DNA of 64,000 nt. It comes from Fennellomyces sp. T-0311 (lineage: Eukaryota; Mucoromycota; Mucoromycetes; Mucorales; Lichtheimiaceae). Below are positions 1 to 12,583 of this stretch, in pieces; the first letter of the stretch is position 1, and each line of letters starts with the position of its first letter. Both the position numbers and the translations under genes were made by a program. The stretch is from the NCBI GenBank assembly GCA_025266875.1, contig JALLLT010000016.1, positions 248,001 to 312,000 on the forward strand, in the 5' to 3' direction. The notes under the pieces are model-generated. The model saw only the letters and a program-made list of their open reading frames with translations. It ran no database searches and was not told the DNA's origin.

Positions 1-205
1 GCACAATTGTTATTCCAGTGATCAATATAAACCCATCCAAGTGTCTGGGGATCGTATGATAATACAATGGAGGAAGTACGTATGGTAACCGATTTTACGT
101 AAATGTAACCAAAATCATGCCGTACCGGATGAAAGATGGTTGAGGTGGCGATGGAAAAGATCTGCCCCCCCCCGGGGTGCAGAATAGTAGGGCTTAATTT
201 CATGA

Positions 206-640
206 TTAGAGGGACCGCAGTGGTAAAGTCTTGATATTGAAGGCTTTCAAATAAACATCCGTAGTATACGCGGTATGTAATTCGTTTAAAGTTTGGACTA
301 ATTGCAGTTTTTCGATCTGGCAGTCGGTGTAATTGTGATCTTCGAATACGACACTGGCCCTATCAGTGCGTTCACAGTGCTGAATCTTCCATATCGCTCC
401 CCACAGGTAAACAATTATGGATCCTTGAGTTCCATCCTGGTTTGTTTACCTGGCACAGTAAGAGAAAGACGATTGCTCGCCATACGCCATCCGCTCACTG
501 TAACGCCCGCTTCTGCCTTCTAAGTATATCTTCCTTTCATCAGGAAGAAACACGTTTTCATACGTAACGCCTTGATAAACCAGCTTTCGAGGTTTCTTAA
601 TGTGCAAATCACGAATATCGGTTTTTTTATCGTTTTATCT
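206..640 (-). pseudogene. Unidentified coding fragment, possibly two exons, ends at 206
   Basis: On the minus strand, about 640 to 475 reads as an open frame containing KLVYQGVTYENVFLPDE, and about 433 to 206 reads as a second open frame containing IWKIQHCERTD and NYTDCQIEKLQLVQ, ending in TAA at 206-208. The two frames need an intron between them; a GTGAGC donor near 500 and a CAG acceptor near 434 would work. Composition looks like real protein, but I see no family signature and no clear start. It may be the 3' part of a gene whose 5' exons lie towards 917-1306, or a decayed copy. No function is assigned. Confidence 0.35.
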
Positions 641-916
641 TAAGAATAACAGCTGGTTTAAGGACATATTATCCGACAACTCTATGAATATACATCGTTC
701 ATGCAAGCAAGCAGTATTACCGGTTCCGAATAAAGCTTTGTTCGCTAGTGCCGAAAACAATTGATCTAGCCCCGCTTTTTAAGTTACATTTGCGTGGGCG
801 ACAGAATCTCTGCTTGTGTTGTGATCGTAGACACTTAATGTAAATGTACTATGATAGATAAGTGACATATTCCTCTCTAATAGACGTATTCAGTGAACTT
901 CCATAAGATTCGCCAT

Positions 917-1306
917 TCAATTGCCGATGCCCAATGAGGTTTTCATATCGCTCAGAACGCACTGAGAGTCCCTGAGATAAACTTCTGCCATGGTTACGCA
1001 ACCTTTCCCTTTTATCTCAGGCAAAGGAAGCTTGTTGACAGCTTTCATCAACAAATTGCGTTTCTGTTTTCCGTTTGCTTCTCTTGTTTGATTGTCCTGT
1101 AGCTCCTCAATTGTCAAATGAGACATGTTCTCCAGGATCTGTGCCTCGTAATTCTCATCTAACACTGCAGGGTCGACCTGCTCGTCAATGTCATCAGTAC
1201 CAAAGTAGTTTTCAAACCCAATTCTGGCGCTTCTGATCCGCATGTCAATAGCTTTGTGAGTCATGCCGTTCAACACGATGATCATAGTGATAACTATGTG
1301 AGTCAT
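917..1306 (-). CDS. Hypothetical acidic ORF or 5' exon of a broken gene
   Basis: A 129-codon minus-strand frame. A likely internal start is the ATG at about 1264 (MTHKAIDMRIRSARIG). The middle part is acidic and helical-looking (DDIDEQVDPAVLDENYEAQI), and the frame stops just before 917. It lies about 280 bp upstream, in the same orientation, of the coding fragment at 206-640, so the two could be parts of one gene or one decayed element. I recognise no domain. Either strand could be non-coding here. Confidence 0.3.
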   Translation of the reverse strand: MTHIVITMIIVLNGMTHKAIDMRIRSARIGFENYFGTDDIDEQVDPAVLDENYEAQILENMSHLTIEELQDNQTREANGKQKRNLLMKAVNKLPLPEIKGKGCVTMAEVYLRDSQCVLSDMKTSLGIGN

Positions 1307-1599
1307 CTTGGCTTACACGGTATGCGGAGTACCTCTTCAGTGAGTCACCTTGGCTCCTCGGTAACACAATTGACATCCGCTCATTTCGCCCGCCCAATTA
1401 TGATTGCCGCCTTCTTTATGACGATTCCAAAGTATCATAAACATAGCCGATGCCGTAAACATAAACATCAACTGTCGGGATTTCACTGCTCAATCATGTC
1501 TCTTCGGAAAATCGCTTTTTCTATGTTTACGGTTTTATGGAAGCTCACTGAACTCCGCTATGGTATAGGATATGCAAGTTTGGTATAGGGCTCAGAACG

Positions 1600-4500
1600 G
1601 ACGTGACCCGACCGAAACGACCGTGCATCGAAATGGAGTGTGTGTGCAAAGTGTAACGTTGCACTTTTTTCACAATAAAGCCTACATACGAAATGAATGT
1701 TTGTGAACAACAAAGTGAACGTGTGTCAAGAAATGGCAGCTGTTGTTACAGCGAGAAAATTACATTATTTTTGACACTGTGCAGCATACGTAAGTAGCCA
1801 CTATCATCAAAAGGCAAGCTACTCAATTTATAGCGATAGCTTCACATTGGGAAAAGCCTTTAGAAAAGATTTAATTTTCAAAAGTAATCATCAAGGATAA
1901 GTGATCTTGGTCCATAATTTATCGCAGGCATCCTTGGAATTTGGCAACCTTGACAACCATGTAGACACGTACTTTCATGCATTAAGTTACAGTGTCGTCT
2001 ATCTCGTCATTCAAAAATTTGCAAAGGATATGTAAATGCAATGGGCCACACACATCGAGTTACCCAATACCCACAAAAAATTTAAGGAAGTACATATAAA
2101 CTTGAAAAGGTTTGGTGCACCTCGTTCAAAACTCTGACCCTAGCTTTCAAAAGCTAACATACTCACTTCAACAATCGGTGGATCCAGTTCAGAAAATCTC
2201 TGCAAGCACTGCAATTTGGGACGATTATAACAAAAAGTGCGAACATGTTCTCGACAATTTAGTCTAAGATTGTAGTAGAAAGTACAATATAGTTGTAGGC
2301 ATAATGACTACCACAACTAAAAATCGCTGATGATGCTCATATAGTAATAATAGACTGGTTGTCATGGTTACAAGGTAACCACTATGATAATGGAGTTCTT
2401 CTGCTGAAATGCGTTGTAACGAAATTTCTCTCTCCTTTTTCCATTTATGCTACCATTTCCCTTTTCAGCACGCGCTTGACCTTTGTTTTTGACTCTATTC
2501 TATTATATGGTGCATCTGCACCCTCGATGATCTTCCTCCGCACGCAGATCTTTTACTAGTTGTACTTCCAACTTATACATATCACATTGTACTTCCGGCA
2601 CAGCGCGTTTAATCCACAGTCAGCTTATTCACAGAAGCATACAAATACCTTTGTTGTATCAAACGAAATAAAGCAGTTAACTTGGCCTCAAGAATCTTGA
2701 TCATACCTTGTCAAAAGCCCAAGTCAGGAGCTTACATCTGTACCTGGTTAACTCACCTTCTCTATTTCTTTTAGTTCAACCTACATTGTGAACACTGTTT
2801 ACCCAGAATTTCTTTACACAAACGATTTCCTTTTACAACAGCGTATTTGAAGGTGATTCTATAAGCTTTTGACTTTTTTACTTTCCATTTTCTGTGTTTT
2901 ATAAATTTGCTTTATTGAAGCGCTACTTTTTGGACAACTCTTTCCAAGGTTGCCCTACTTTTGGCCATATCTCGATCCTAAGTTATGCTGCTAGTCATAA
3001 AAACCATCAGATTCCGCTTTTGTTTTGTCTACAAAATATGCTATTACATCAAGTAAATCCAATCGCTGGATGAGTCAGAAACAAGCAAAAGGAATATTTT
3101 CTAGAACTATTTTTGTTGACTTCACGAGCGATCGAATTCTCTTGATGTATAGGAACAATTTATGTAAAAGCAAAGACACATCCAGAGATATGGATAGCTA
3201 GTTAAACCGACAACGGAATAAAGTGTTTTGCTGAAAGCAAGCAAGATGTTATAAATATGCTTGTTCGCCCATTCAGTGCTTGGACTCACTTGTTTGTAGC
3301 GTATTTTATAGACAAGGTAAAGCCGCATCCAGTGATTTTATGTTTAGCCAAGCTAGCAACTCGATAAAAAGTTATGCTAGAAAATATACAAATATAAGCT
3401 ACAGTCATCGTTTCTGGCTCATCTAGCACTTCAATTATTTAGAATATCTAATTAGACCACCTTCTGAGCATAACAGGCGAGACAAAGGTCTAAAACTAAG
3501 CCCAGCGGTTTCTCCAAACCAAGTACTGTGATTAAATGCGTATCCACGTCGATAGGCGTACTTTATAAGTAAACTATCCCCCCCCAAGTCCTAGTTATGT
3601 TTAACAACAAGTCAGCTACAGCAAAACGTACATAGACCAAAAACATTTGAAAGGGAAGTATTCAGAGGTGAAAAACATACAAAATAAAATATCAGAACAA
3701 AGAGGAACACATGAAATGGAGAAGATACAAAGTGAGAAAAGTTAAAAAAGTTGAAAAATCAAAGGCTAGCACCTATGGAAAATCACCTTGTTCGCATTTT
3801 TCATCGAGTAAAAAGGGATCTCACGATTGGATTTCCCTGGTGTATTAGCATTTTTTGTAGAGAGCTTATCTGTAGATCCAGTGACGTTAGCAGTTAGACA
3901 TACCGACGACGCAGGAAACGTTTATTTAAAGAGAGAGGTTTTCTTTTTCCAGGATACAAATGTGCTTCATTAGGTGATGACCTGTTTTGTATTTTGCGAT
4001 GGCTGGTAACAGAAAAAGAGCAGCACAACACACGTTAGTTCTGGTAGCATAATTTGAGACCGATATATGGTAAGAAAGAGGTCAACCTCGGAAAGAATTC
4101 ACCAAAAAGTGGAGCCTGAATAAAGCAAATTTGAAAGACACAGTAAATGGAAAGTCTAAAGTCAAAACGCATAGGAAACGGAATGTACTATATAAAAAAA
4201 CTTACAGAATCATCTTTAAACACGTATCTCACCGGAAAAGCTCCATTATCATAGTGACTACCTTGTGATCGTGTCAACCAGTTTATTTATTACTACAAGA
4301 ACATCGTCAGCGGTTTGTAGCTGTGGTAATCATTATACCTACAATTGCATATTATTTCCTACTACAATTTTGGAATAAATTGCCAAGAGTGTGCTCGTAC
4401 TTTTTGATATCGTTGTGTCAAATTACAGAGCTCCCACGGACTTTTTGGACCTGGTGCACGGATTGTTGAAACAAATATGAAGTGTCATGGGATGACCTGA

Positions 4501-4630
4501 TGCGTCCGAGCCGTATCCGTCACTTATCGTCCCGTTTTCGATTTAAGAGTGCGGTGAGTAAAGAGTACGGTGTCTCCATTAATAGTGTGGCATCTATTAA
4601 GACTCTTTGATAACGAGTTGCGGCTTTAGC
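1600..4630. other. Gene-poor stretch, no supported gene
   Basis: AT-rich DNA with only short unsupported ORFs on both strands. I see no splice-consistent gene model, no tRNA and no clear transposon ends. A run of eight C lies near 3577. Confidence 0.5.
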
Positions 4631-4712
4631 TGATCTTGTTAGATCGAGTCGCGGTGCGTACGCCATTCAGTTCTTACCTACTTCGACAGCTTTTGATACC
4701 AAGTAGCCAAAG
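4631..4712 (+). repeat. Copy A of a diverged dispersed repeat (partner at 44586-44653)
   Basis: Shares TTAGATCGAGTCGC, CATTCAG, CGACAGCT and AAGTA-CCAAAG in the same order with 44586-44653, with different spacer lengths. The two copies are about 40 kb apart in the same orientation. No coding potential is evident. Confidence 0.45.
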
Positions 4713-5061
4713 CAACCATTACACATATTCTAGAAATTATTAAGGAAACAAAAAGGGTGTATTTTACATTGTACTTTTCACTCAACCACACTACTCGAAT
4801 AAGCCTCGGGCGGGCGGCTTATATAAAGCGCCGGATGATCGACGAATCCAAAGTCAAACTTTTCTTTCGCGACATGCGTAATCTATACACGCGTCTGCAG
4901 TAAATGAACCTTGATAGATTTTTTGTGACGAAGTGTTCTCAGGAATGCATATATTCGACGTGTAATAATGACATGCAATCAATAGCAATATTTCTTTGCG
5001 CAGCAACAAAAGTTTGTATTGAATTTTTACAAATTTAGAAGTGATATTGTACACGAATTCC

Positions 5062-5931
5062 CTATAGGACGGCCCATCTTTGGACGTTTTTATCAACGTA
5101 GTTCTTGATCTCGCAGTTTTTCTCGACAGCAGAGATTCTTTCGCCTGTCTTTTGGACCAAGGTCTTGTACGCGGAGTATTGTAACACGAACCAATCAAGT
5201 TGGCATCCAGGGAAGCTCCATCCTATCGAGTATTGCATGAGTATATATGTCCATATGCTAAATGTAATTTATAAATAACAAACCTTTATCTTCGACTTTG
5301 ACGCAGCCGTTGTGAGTGCGGCCATTTGGCAACTTCAAACCGTCGAGTTGCTTGATGTACAGCTTTGTACCGTGAGGAATATCATTTGATGCAACGCTAG
5401 TCCATGGTTGCAGGCCATTGGTTCGGTCTCCAAGACCATAAGGTGTCTTCACACGGTCCAGCTCGATGAAGACATTCTTGTTCTCGCCCAAGTTGACCAT
5501 TTTACCACTTTGAAGCAAACCAGTGCCTTCCATTTGGAATTTCTAAAAGTGGCATATGAGTTTTAATAAAATGTCTTTTTTTTTTCTCATGAATGTGAAA
5601 GTGTACCTCGTAAGTTACTGAAGAAACTTTTTCAATTGTCTTGCCGCTCTTTGTTTTGAGACTCTTGGTCTTGGAACCGTTCAACTTGACAACCTTGCCG
5701 TTGTTAAGCATGTCGACATCACCTTGTTTAGGAACCCAGTACCTGGAACATCACGTTAATATATAAATTAAGTTCTGTGCGTGATAATTTTTTTTCTTAC
5801 ATTGTCAACTTGGCCTTGCCATTCCTGTAGCAACTGCCAATACCTCGACTTTCTATCGGCGCAGCCGATCCAATAGTGATGATGCTCAGCATCAAAACCA
5901 ACGCAATGAAAAGAATGGAATGGTATTGCAT
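5062..5931 (-). CDS. Secreted 3D-fold (double-psi beta-barrel) protein
   Basis: Four exons: complement(join(5062..5222,5284..5542,5607..5742,5801..5931)), 228 aa, all junctions in frame with GT-AG introns of 57-64 bp. Residues 1-23 are a signal peptide (MQYHSILFIALVLML then a small-residue cleavage site), so it should be secreted. The C-terminal half carries PWTSVASNDIPHGTKLYI and NGCVKVEDKGW, which match the 3D/RlpA-like double-psi barrel pattern in which Asp and Gly residues build the barrel; it ends with a Cys-containing tail (GCQLDWFVLQY). In bacteria 3D domains occur in cell-wall lytic transglycosylases; in fungi a role on cell wall or extracellular glycan is plausible but is inference. 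The internal Met start of exon 3 is not a real start. Confidence 0.75.
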
Positions 5932-6028
5932 GATAACCAAAAAAAGTGAATGTGATGGGGGGTTCGCGATCAACGCTTAAAAGAGAAAAGATGAGGTAGG
6001 GAAAAAATTGAGGATTCGAGAGGAGCCC

Positions 6029-6036
6029 TTTTTATA
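6029..6036 (-). promoter_or_regulatory. TATA-like box upstream of the secreted 3D-fold gene
   Basis: Minus-strand TATAAAAA about 98 bp upstream of the start codon at 5931. A pyrimidine-rich stretch lies nearer the gene. Assignment rests on position and sequence only. Confidence 0.4.
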
Positions 6037-6750
6037 CAGTTTTTTTTTTTTCGCTTGATAACATTGATGGAACGGGAAGAATGGGAAGATGGGTTCCAAA
6101 GAAAGCAATGAGCGACCGTTTTGACAGGTCGGGGATGTGCTATCGTCATGGCAGACCACTTTTTTTTCTTAATTTCCATCCGCTTGTCGTACAATAGCCT
6201 ATAGATCAGGGCATCGTTATACAGAAACGAAAATTTACTTAATGAAACGGTGTGACACCCACGCTACTTTTGAATACTGTTACATTTATTGTTTCAAACG
6301 ACCAAATGCTGCCACTCCGATTAGATCGGCACCTACTTCTTCGTCCATACAGAAATCGCTTCCCGTTAATCCGTTTTAAAACAATTTAACTGAGACAGGG
6401 AGCTATTCTGTACAACTCAGTTCCGACATTGATTCCGTGTGCAACCTTCACTCGGCATGAAATAATTGCGCGCACCAAAATTTTCTATAGCAGTCCTTAC
6501 CATGTTACGAGTATAATGGAAAGTGCGAGACAACGTTTTTTAGTGTTACTCCCTTTCAAGTGCATGGTAGGACAAATGAGACAATCGAATGTCCCATCCA
6601 TCCACGTTTTGTTATATTGATAAATGCCTTTTATGTACTTATTACTTCTTTCCATACTTTATCACCATCTACGCTTTGTTGTTAAATCCCACGTTACTAG
6701 CATAAAAGTCTCTTGTTTTAGAAAAATGCCTCGGATTGCTTTACAATGAA

Positions 6751-7138
6751 TCATCTACCAATACTTTCCCACCATGTGCTTTTATAAAAAATAAAAATGT
6801 AGTTTTTTTTTTTAAAAAAAAATCCTGTTCCTGGTTCGGTTCCTACGTACAAACAAAATAAGCTCAGTAATTGGAGTGATCGAGTTATGTCATACTTTAC
6901 GCCTTCCGATCCGGGGCACGTCCCAAATTCGTCAAATAAACATTTCTGCAACGAGTCCGGGATACCTCATGCAGGAACTGATGATGATACGCCGTCGTTT
7001 CATATTACGATCGACAGGCAAAAAGGTATTGTACAACACTGGTCCATCTTGTCTAAACTCATTTACAATATCTACAAATAATGCTTCGAGTACATGGAAA
7101 GCGTGACTATCCTCAAATGTGTAATTAGCTTCATCCAC
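6751..7138 (-). pseudogene. Possible decayed gene, two overlapping frames
   Basis: Minus strand, 7138 to 6932 reads as a 68-residue frame beginning MDEANYTFEDSHAF and containing VLEALFVDIVNEF. Where it stops, a second frame (6951 to 6751) continues with LFDEFGTCPGSEG and then runs into poly-A. Both look protein-like and share an overlap, as expected after a frameshift. I find no splice pair that joins them cleanly. No family is recognised. Confidence 0.3.
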
Positions 7139-7570
7139 ATATGGAAATCACTGGCCGCAGTATTGACTCATTGCATGCAGCGTATTATTTAATACATGTC
7201 ATGCGCTCTTGGAAACCATAGAAAATTCGCACCAGTTTTACAGACATGATGGCTAGAGAAGGAGAATCTCTGATAATTGATCTGGGTGAGTGCGTGGTTA
7301 CAAATGCTGTGATTAATCACATACGCCCGACGTTTTTGCCAACCCAGCGCGATGAGGCGAAGCAAGTGTTCGAAAAAAAATGGATCGCGCGCGTATCCCT
7401 CGTGATCAGGTTACTCACCGGTAACAGTAATTAGCGGATGGCAAAACTGGCGGTTTGCTTGTAACTACGAAACAGCCCATTTTGGCTGTCTATCCAAAAA
7501 GCAAGGGCTTATTGTCATGAAGCGGTGTTACGAGCATTATTATTGTTCCCTCAAGGGATCACTTTGATAT

Positions 7571-9291
7571 CTATGTAATTACAGTTGGTTTGTCTCTGCC
7601 AGTGAACTGCTTCAAGCGGGTAATATCCAGAGCAACGCGAATCAAGGATTCGAGAGCCTTTTGTGTATCCGCAGCATATTCGGATGGATCGTTGCTGTAC
7701 TTTTCTACGTACAGACGTATGGTTGCACCATGGGAGCCTGTGCCAGACAGTCGGACGACAAAACGGGATCCATCCTTGAACATGACCCGCATGCCCTGAT
7801 GACTCGAGACACTGCCGTCGATTGGATCACGATACGAAAAATCGTCTACTTCAGACACTGTGAAACCTTCAAACGTTTGGTTGGTAATGTCCAATTCGCG
7901 CAAGTGTTGGATGAGGTTGTTTGCTTCCTTGCTATCGACTTCTTCATAATCGTATCTATCCACTCAATGATTAGCCATGAACCGATTGGATCGTCTGTGC
8001 CTTTTTTTAAAGAAAAAAACCTGGAGAAAAAGTTACGACCGTAGGTCTTGTAGTGCTCTTGCAGGATATCTTGGATGCCCATGCCTGGCTTTGTCTTGTT
8101 GACATGGACGACGATACTGAGCCATGCAAGAATCGCCCACACACCATCCTTCTCACGAACATGATCGGAACCGGTACCAAAGGATTCTTCACCGCAGATG
8201 GAGCAACGACCAGCGTCCATCAAGTTGCCAAAGAACTTCCATCCTGTGGGCACCTCAAAGTGTTCGAGATTTAACTTTTGTGCAACCAGATCCAGGGCGC
8301 GCGACGTGGGCATGCTCCGGGCCAAACCGTGTACGCCCGTCTTTTGAAAGTAAGGAATGGCCTCACGGGCGTAGTGGGCAATGACCGCCACGCTGTCACT
8401 CGGTGTAACAAACGCGTTTTTACCAAGCACCATATTTCGATCACCATCACCATCTGACGCAGCACCAAAGTCAATCTGCTCACTCTCGACCCGTTCCACA
8501 AGTTCGTGCGCATACGTCAGATTGGGATCAGGGTGCTCACCTCCGAAATCAGGCAATGGCTTGTAGCGCATCAGACTATTCTGCGATAAGCCAAACTCTT
8601 GAACAAACAATCGTTCGCCATAAATACCGGTGACACCGTGCATGCCGTCAAATAGCACTTTAAACTTGGGATTGTTCTTCAAGAACGATCGAATGGCGTC
8701 AAAGTCAAAGATCTCCTTCATAAACGCAACATAGTCGTCAATGCCGTCAATCACTTGGATCGTCAGGGAGCCAATGGTTTGGGTACCCAGCTGGCTGTAG
8801 TCGACTGATGGAATGTTGGCATATTGGAGTTGGGTCAACGACTTGCTGATATCAAAGATCTTGTTGGTGACATTCTCGGGGGCTGGCCCACCGTTGCGAA
8901 CATTGTACTTGATGCCAAAGTCCTTGTCAGGTCCACCAGGGTTATGTGATGCTGTCAAGAGGATGCCGCCCGTAGCTCCGAGTTTGCGGATCAAATGCGA
9001 ACCAGCGGGTGTCGACACCAATCCATCCCGTGGAATGATAAGCTTTTTGATGCCTGCCGCAACGCTGAACTTGATGATGATTTGCATTACTTCGTCGAGG
9101 TAGTACCGTCCATCGCCACCAACAACTAACGTGGCGCCTTGACTACCACCTTCAATCACCTTCATGACGGATTGGATGAAGTTTTCGGTGTAGTTCTTTT
9201 GTTGGAACACCTTGACACGTTTGCGCAGACCCGACGTTCCGGGCTTTTGGTCATCGTAGGGCTGTGTGGGGACAGTGAGCGTTTCGACCAT
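7571..9291 (-). CDS. PGM2: Phosphoglucomutase
   Basis: Two exons: complement(join(7571..7955,8021..9291)), 551 aa, intron 65 bp. Interconverts glucose 1-phosphate and glucose 6-phosphate in the cytosol, linking glycogen, trehalose and UDP-glucose metabolism to glycolysis. The phosphoserine loop TASHNPGGPDKDFG is at residues 113-126 with Ser115 catalytic, the metal loop SDGDGDR is near residue 280, the sugar-binding CGEESFGTGSDH is near 370, and the phosphate-binding RLSGTGS lies in exon 2. The join NFFSR-YDYEEV restores the conserved family sequence across the intron. Length fits the alpha-D-phosphohexomutase family (about 550-570 aa). The gene is transcribed in the same direction as homoaconitase upstream, about 470 bp away. 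Confidence 0.95.
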
Positions 9292-9758
9292 CGCGTATAA
9301 GAAAAGCTAAAAGGATACAGCTCTCTGCGATTTTTGCCATTTAAAAAAGTTCCATGTAAACAAAGCTTCGTAAAAAATGCTGGTGCATCATCGTGATGTG
9401 TGCACATGCTGCAGGAATCAAACAAATAAAGTAGTATCGGCTGTGTACCGTTTAGCTTTGACGTGTATGTGTTACCAAAGTCATCCACGGGAAGTATGGT
9501 AGTCGCCCGTCATGAAAGCAGAGTCCATCGTTCAAAGTAGCAACCCCTCATCGTACGTATTACATACTCACTAAGCACTTACGCTGACTGAATGAACCGT
9601 ATCTAGTAGATCTGTATTACAGCGAAAATACGGATCCAAAAGCTCTAATAAGCAGTTGCACAGCATACCAAAACAATGATTACTTTTATAACTTTTTTCT
9701 ATGTACATTCTTTTGAGAAAAGGGAGAGGGGATCTATGACTTGGGCAATGAAAAAAAC
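9292..9758. other. Intergenic: PGM promoter and homoaconitase 3' region
   Basis: About 470 bp with no supported gene. It must contain the 3' end of the homoaconitase transcript and the phosphoglucomutase promoter. I see no strong TATA box. Confidence 0.5.
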
Positions 9759-12042
9759 CTAGAGACGTTCCTTGACCCAGCCTTCCAAGCCATTGTCTAA
9801 CCAGATCTCCTGGACACTCTTACCAAGACCGCCGACCTTGTAAGTCTTTTCCGAGCCATCAGACTTCTTAACCTCAACGCGACCCTCAGCGACATGAATA
9901 GCGACATTCCAGCCAGTGCGCTTGGTCAATGCATCGGTACCCATTTCGTTCTTCAAATCCTGGGACAGCTCAGGCGAATCGATCAGCAAAAGGGCATTGT
10001 TGATGGAGTTGCGCTTAAAGATATCGGAGTATGAGCCAGCAATCATGATTTGAATGTTGCGAGACTTGATGGCAGTGGCGGCCTGTTCACGCGACGAACC
10101 AGTACCAAAGTTGAAACCACCGACCAAGATATCGCCATCCTGCACCATGTTGACAAAGTTGGGATCGTAGTTCTCCATGACAACCTTCTTCATATCGTCG
10201 ATGGTCATGTCATCGTTGTAGGTGTATTTGCCGGGGTAAATGCCGTCGGTGTTCAAGTTGTCAGCGTGGCAGAAGAGCAATTCACCGCGGATCACCGAAG
10301 GGAAGTTGGGCAGGACTTCGGGCTCAGTGGTGGCAGACGAGTCATCGGTAGCCTGCTTGGTGGTTTCGATGGTGAACTTGGGTGGCGGGGCATTGGCATC
10401 CAAGCCGTTGGGAGATGAGATCTTGCCAGAGAGTGCGGAGGCAGCGACCACGGCTATTATGGGATCCCTGTTAGCGCCAATTCCGAACCCAACTTCGTAT
10501 CAACCGCTTACCAGGCGATGCCAAATAGGCCAACGACGAGGGCGAGCCCATACGGCCCTTGAAGTTGCGGTTGGTAGCCGAGATACCGACTTCATTATCC
10601 TTCAACAAACCGGTACCCAAACCTATGTTTGACAGGGAATTAACTCATGGATTACACAAATGACGCCATTTCCTTCTCTTTACCAATGCAAGGACCACAG
10701 CCAGCAGGGAGGGGCTTGGCGCCTGCTTCCAACAAGGTCTGCCAATCGCCGGTTTCCTCGACTTCCTTTTGGACTTCGGAACTGGCGGCAGCGACATAGA
10801 ACTCAACACCCTCCTTGACCTTCTTGCCCTTCACGACTTCGGCAGCCTGTCTCAAATCACTTGCGCGGGAGTTGACGCAAGAAACCAAATACGCCTTGGC
10901 AATCTTGATATCCTTCTGCTCGAGCTCGGCAAGAGGCGTGGCGACCTTGACGGAGTTGGGACCAGAGATATAAGGTGTCAAAGTGGACAGATCCAAAGTC
11001 AACTTTTTGGCGTAGGTGGCGTTGGGTGCGGGTGTCAGAGGGTTATCGATCAATGCTTGGATGGTATCGTTGTTGATGCGAGGATGAACGAACTTTTCGC
11101 CTTTGGGCGTGGGCGCCAAGTTTTTGTTTTCGAAATGGGTCAGTTCGATGCGACGCATGCGCTTGCGCAGATACTCGATGGTCAAGTCATCGACGGGGAA
11201 CACACCAGCCAAAGCGCCCCATTCCGTAGTCATGTTGGCAATGGCCAAACGGTCTTCGACAGACAAGACTTCACCGCCATGGAATTCAATGGCAGTGTTC
11301 AAAACTTGATCTTGGTTGAACAAACCGCACAAACTGATAATCACGTCCTTGCCGGTGACACCAGGCTGCAGCTTGCCTTCCAACTGCACCTTCACGACGG
11401 GAGGGATTTGCCACCAAGTTTGACCGGTGGCCCAGATAGCAGCAGCATCGGTACGCACAATGGGAGTACCGACTGCACCGATACCACCGTAAATGTTGGA
11501 ATGCGAATCCGAAGCCACGGTGAGCGTGTGGGGGAAAGCATAGCCTTCTTCAATCATGACTTGGTGACCAATGCCACGGCCGGCAGGATAAAAGTCGACG
11601 CCGTGCTCCTTTGCAAAGGCGGCAATGTTGGCGTACTTTTTCAAGTTCTTCTCGGTCTTGTTCTGGACATCGTGGTCCAGCGCAAAGACGGGCTGTTTAG
11701 GGTTGTAAAACTTGGTTGCGCCAATCGACTTGAACCTGTCATCCGCTTATGAGTATATTGTTTATTTTGTTTGCATGCATGCAAGCTTTACTTGGGAATG
11801 ACCGCACCAGTGTTGTCGTGCGTCAGGATGTGGTGAGGGCGGATAGAAACGTAATCGCCACTCTTGACCTTGTAGCCCTCAGGCAAATCCAGGGCATACT
11901 TTTGCACGATCTTTTCGATCAAGTTTTGGGTGTCAGTGACATCGCTTGATGTGGCAAAAGTCCGACGGTACAAGGCGCTCGATACCACACGACCGGCATT
12001 CGCGGACCGCAGGATGTTCTTGGTCGATATGGTAACAAGCAT
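9759..12042 (-). CDS. LYS4: Homoaconitase, mitochondrial (lysine biosynthesis)
   Basis: Four exons: complement(join(9759..10453,10512..10622,10684..11735,11792..12042)), 702 aa. Converts homocitrate/homoaconitate to homoisocitrate in the fungal alpha-aminoadipate lysine pathway, in mitochondria. The N-terminus ([20 protein letters not shown], Arg/Ser-rich, few acids) is a mitochondrial presequence. The [4Fe-4S] cysteines are visible in [11 protein letters not shown] and AGCGPCIG, and the swivel domain has [15 protein letters not shown] in exon 4. Intron 3 interrupts the CGPCIG motif region and is required to read GLGTGLL. The Lys4-type sequence [19 protein letters not shown] and the overall length favour homoaconitase over TCA aconitase. 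Confidence 0.93.
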
Positions 12043-12262
12043 ATCAAAGAGTGGGGAGTGTTTGTTTTGGAAAGAGAGAAAGAGAAAGAGCTCAGAAAAC
12101 AAGAAGAGCGGTGTTTCTTAAACAGAAAGATTATCAACGGTTTTTCGCTGATCAGTGCTCGTTTAGGAAAACGAACGGAGTTCCAATTGCAGCTAAAGTG
12201 GATCGTTGCCCCTCGTTCCCTTCCTTCGCTTCTTCTCTCTTCTTTTTACCCAGGATATCACC

Positions 12263-12583
12263 ATGGCAACCGCGAACGCACGACGAACACAGAATTTATC
12301 GGAAGCCAAACTGAACCGCCTTCTCGAATACAACCAGCGCTTACGAGAGCTGCTTGATATCCCGAGAACCACTGTTTCAGATGCATCCTCGCGGTAAGAA
12401 AAAGAAAAAGAAAAAGGCGACTACGCAACAATGGGAAGCTGATAGCGGGATCAACTCTCTAGGTTGATTGATTATTGCAAAACCACCAAAGATCCCATGG
12501 TACCCTCCGTATGGGGACCTATCGATAAAAAGGACGATCCGTTCGCACCCACTTCTGGAAGTGGATGCTGCAGTGTGATGTAA
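12263..12583 (+). CDS. Heterotrimeric G-protein gamma subunit
   Basis: Two exons: join(12263..12393,12463..12583), 83 aa. The protein pairs with G-beta and tethers it to the plasma membrane in receptor signalling (the Ste18 role in mating or nutrient sensing). Visible features are an N-terminal coiled coil ([16 protein letters not shown]), the conserved gamma DPMVPS-like segment in exon 2, and a C-terminal GCCSVM that provides a farnesylation CaaX box (CSVM) next to a second Cys suitable for palmitoylation. The start lies 220 bp from the divergent homoaconitase start, so the two may share a promoter region. The intron is 69 bp with a GTAAGA donor and an AG acceptor after CTCTCT. Confidence 0.92.

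Noticed and set aside
10769..11752. Long plus-strand ORF (327 codons) opposite homoaconitase
   Set aside because: Antisense shadow. The minus strand carries unmistakable aconitase-family motifs through the same stretch.
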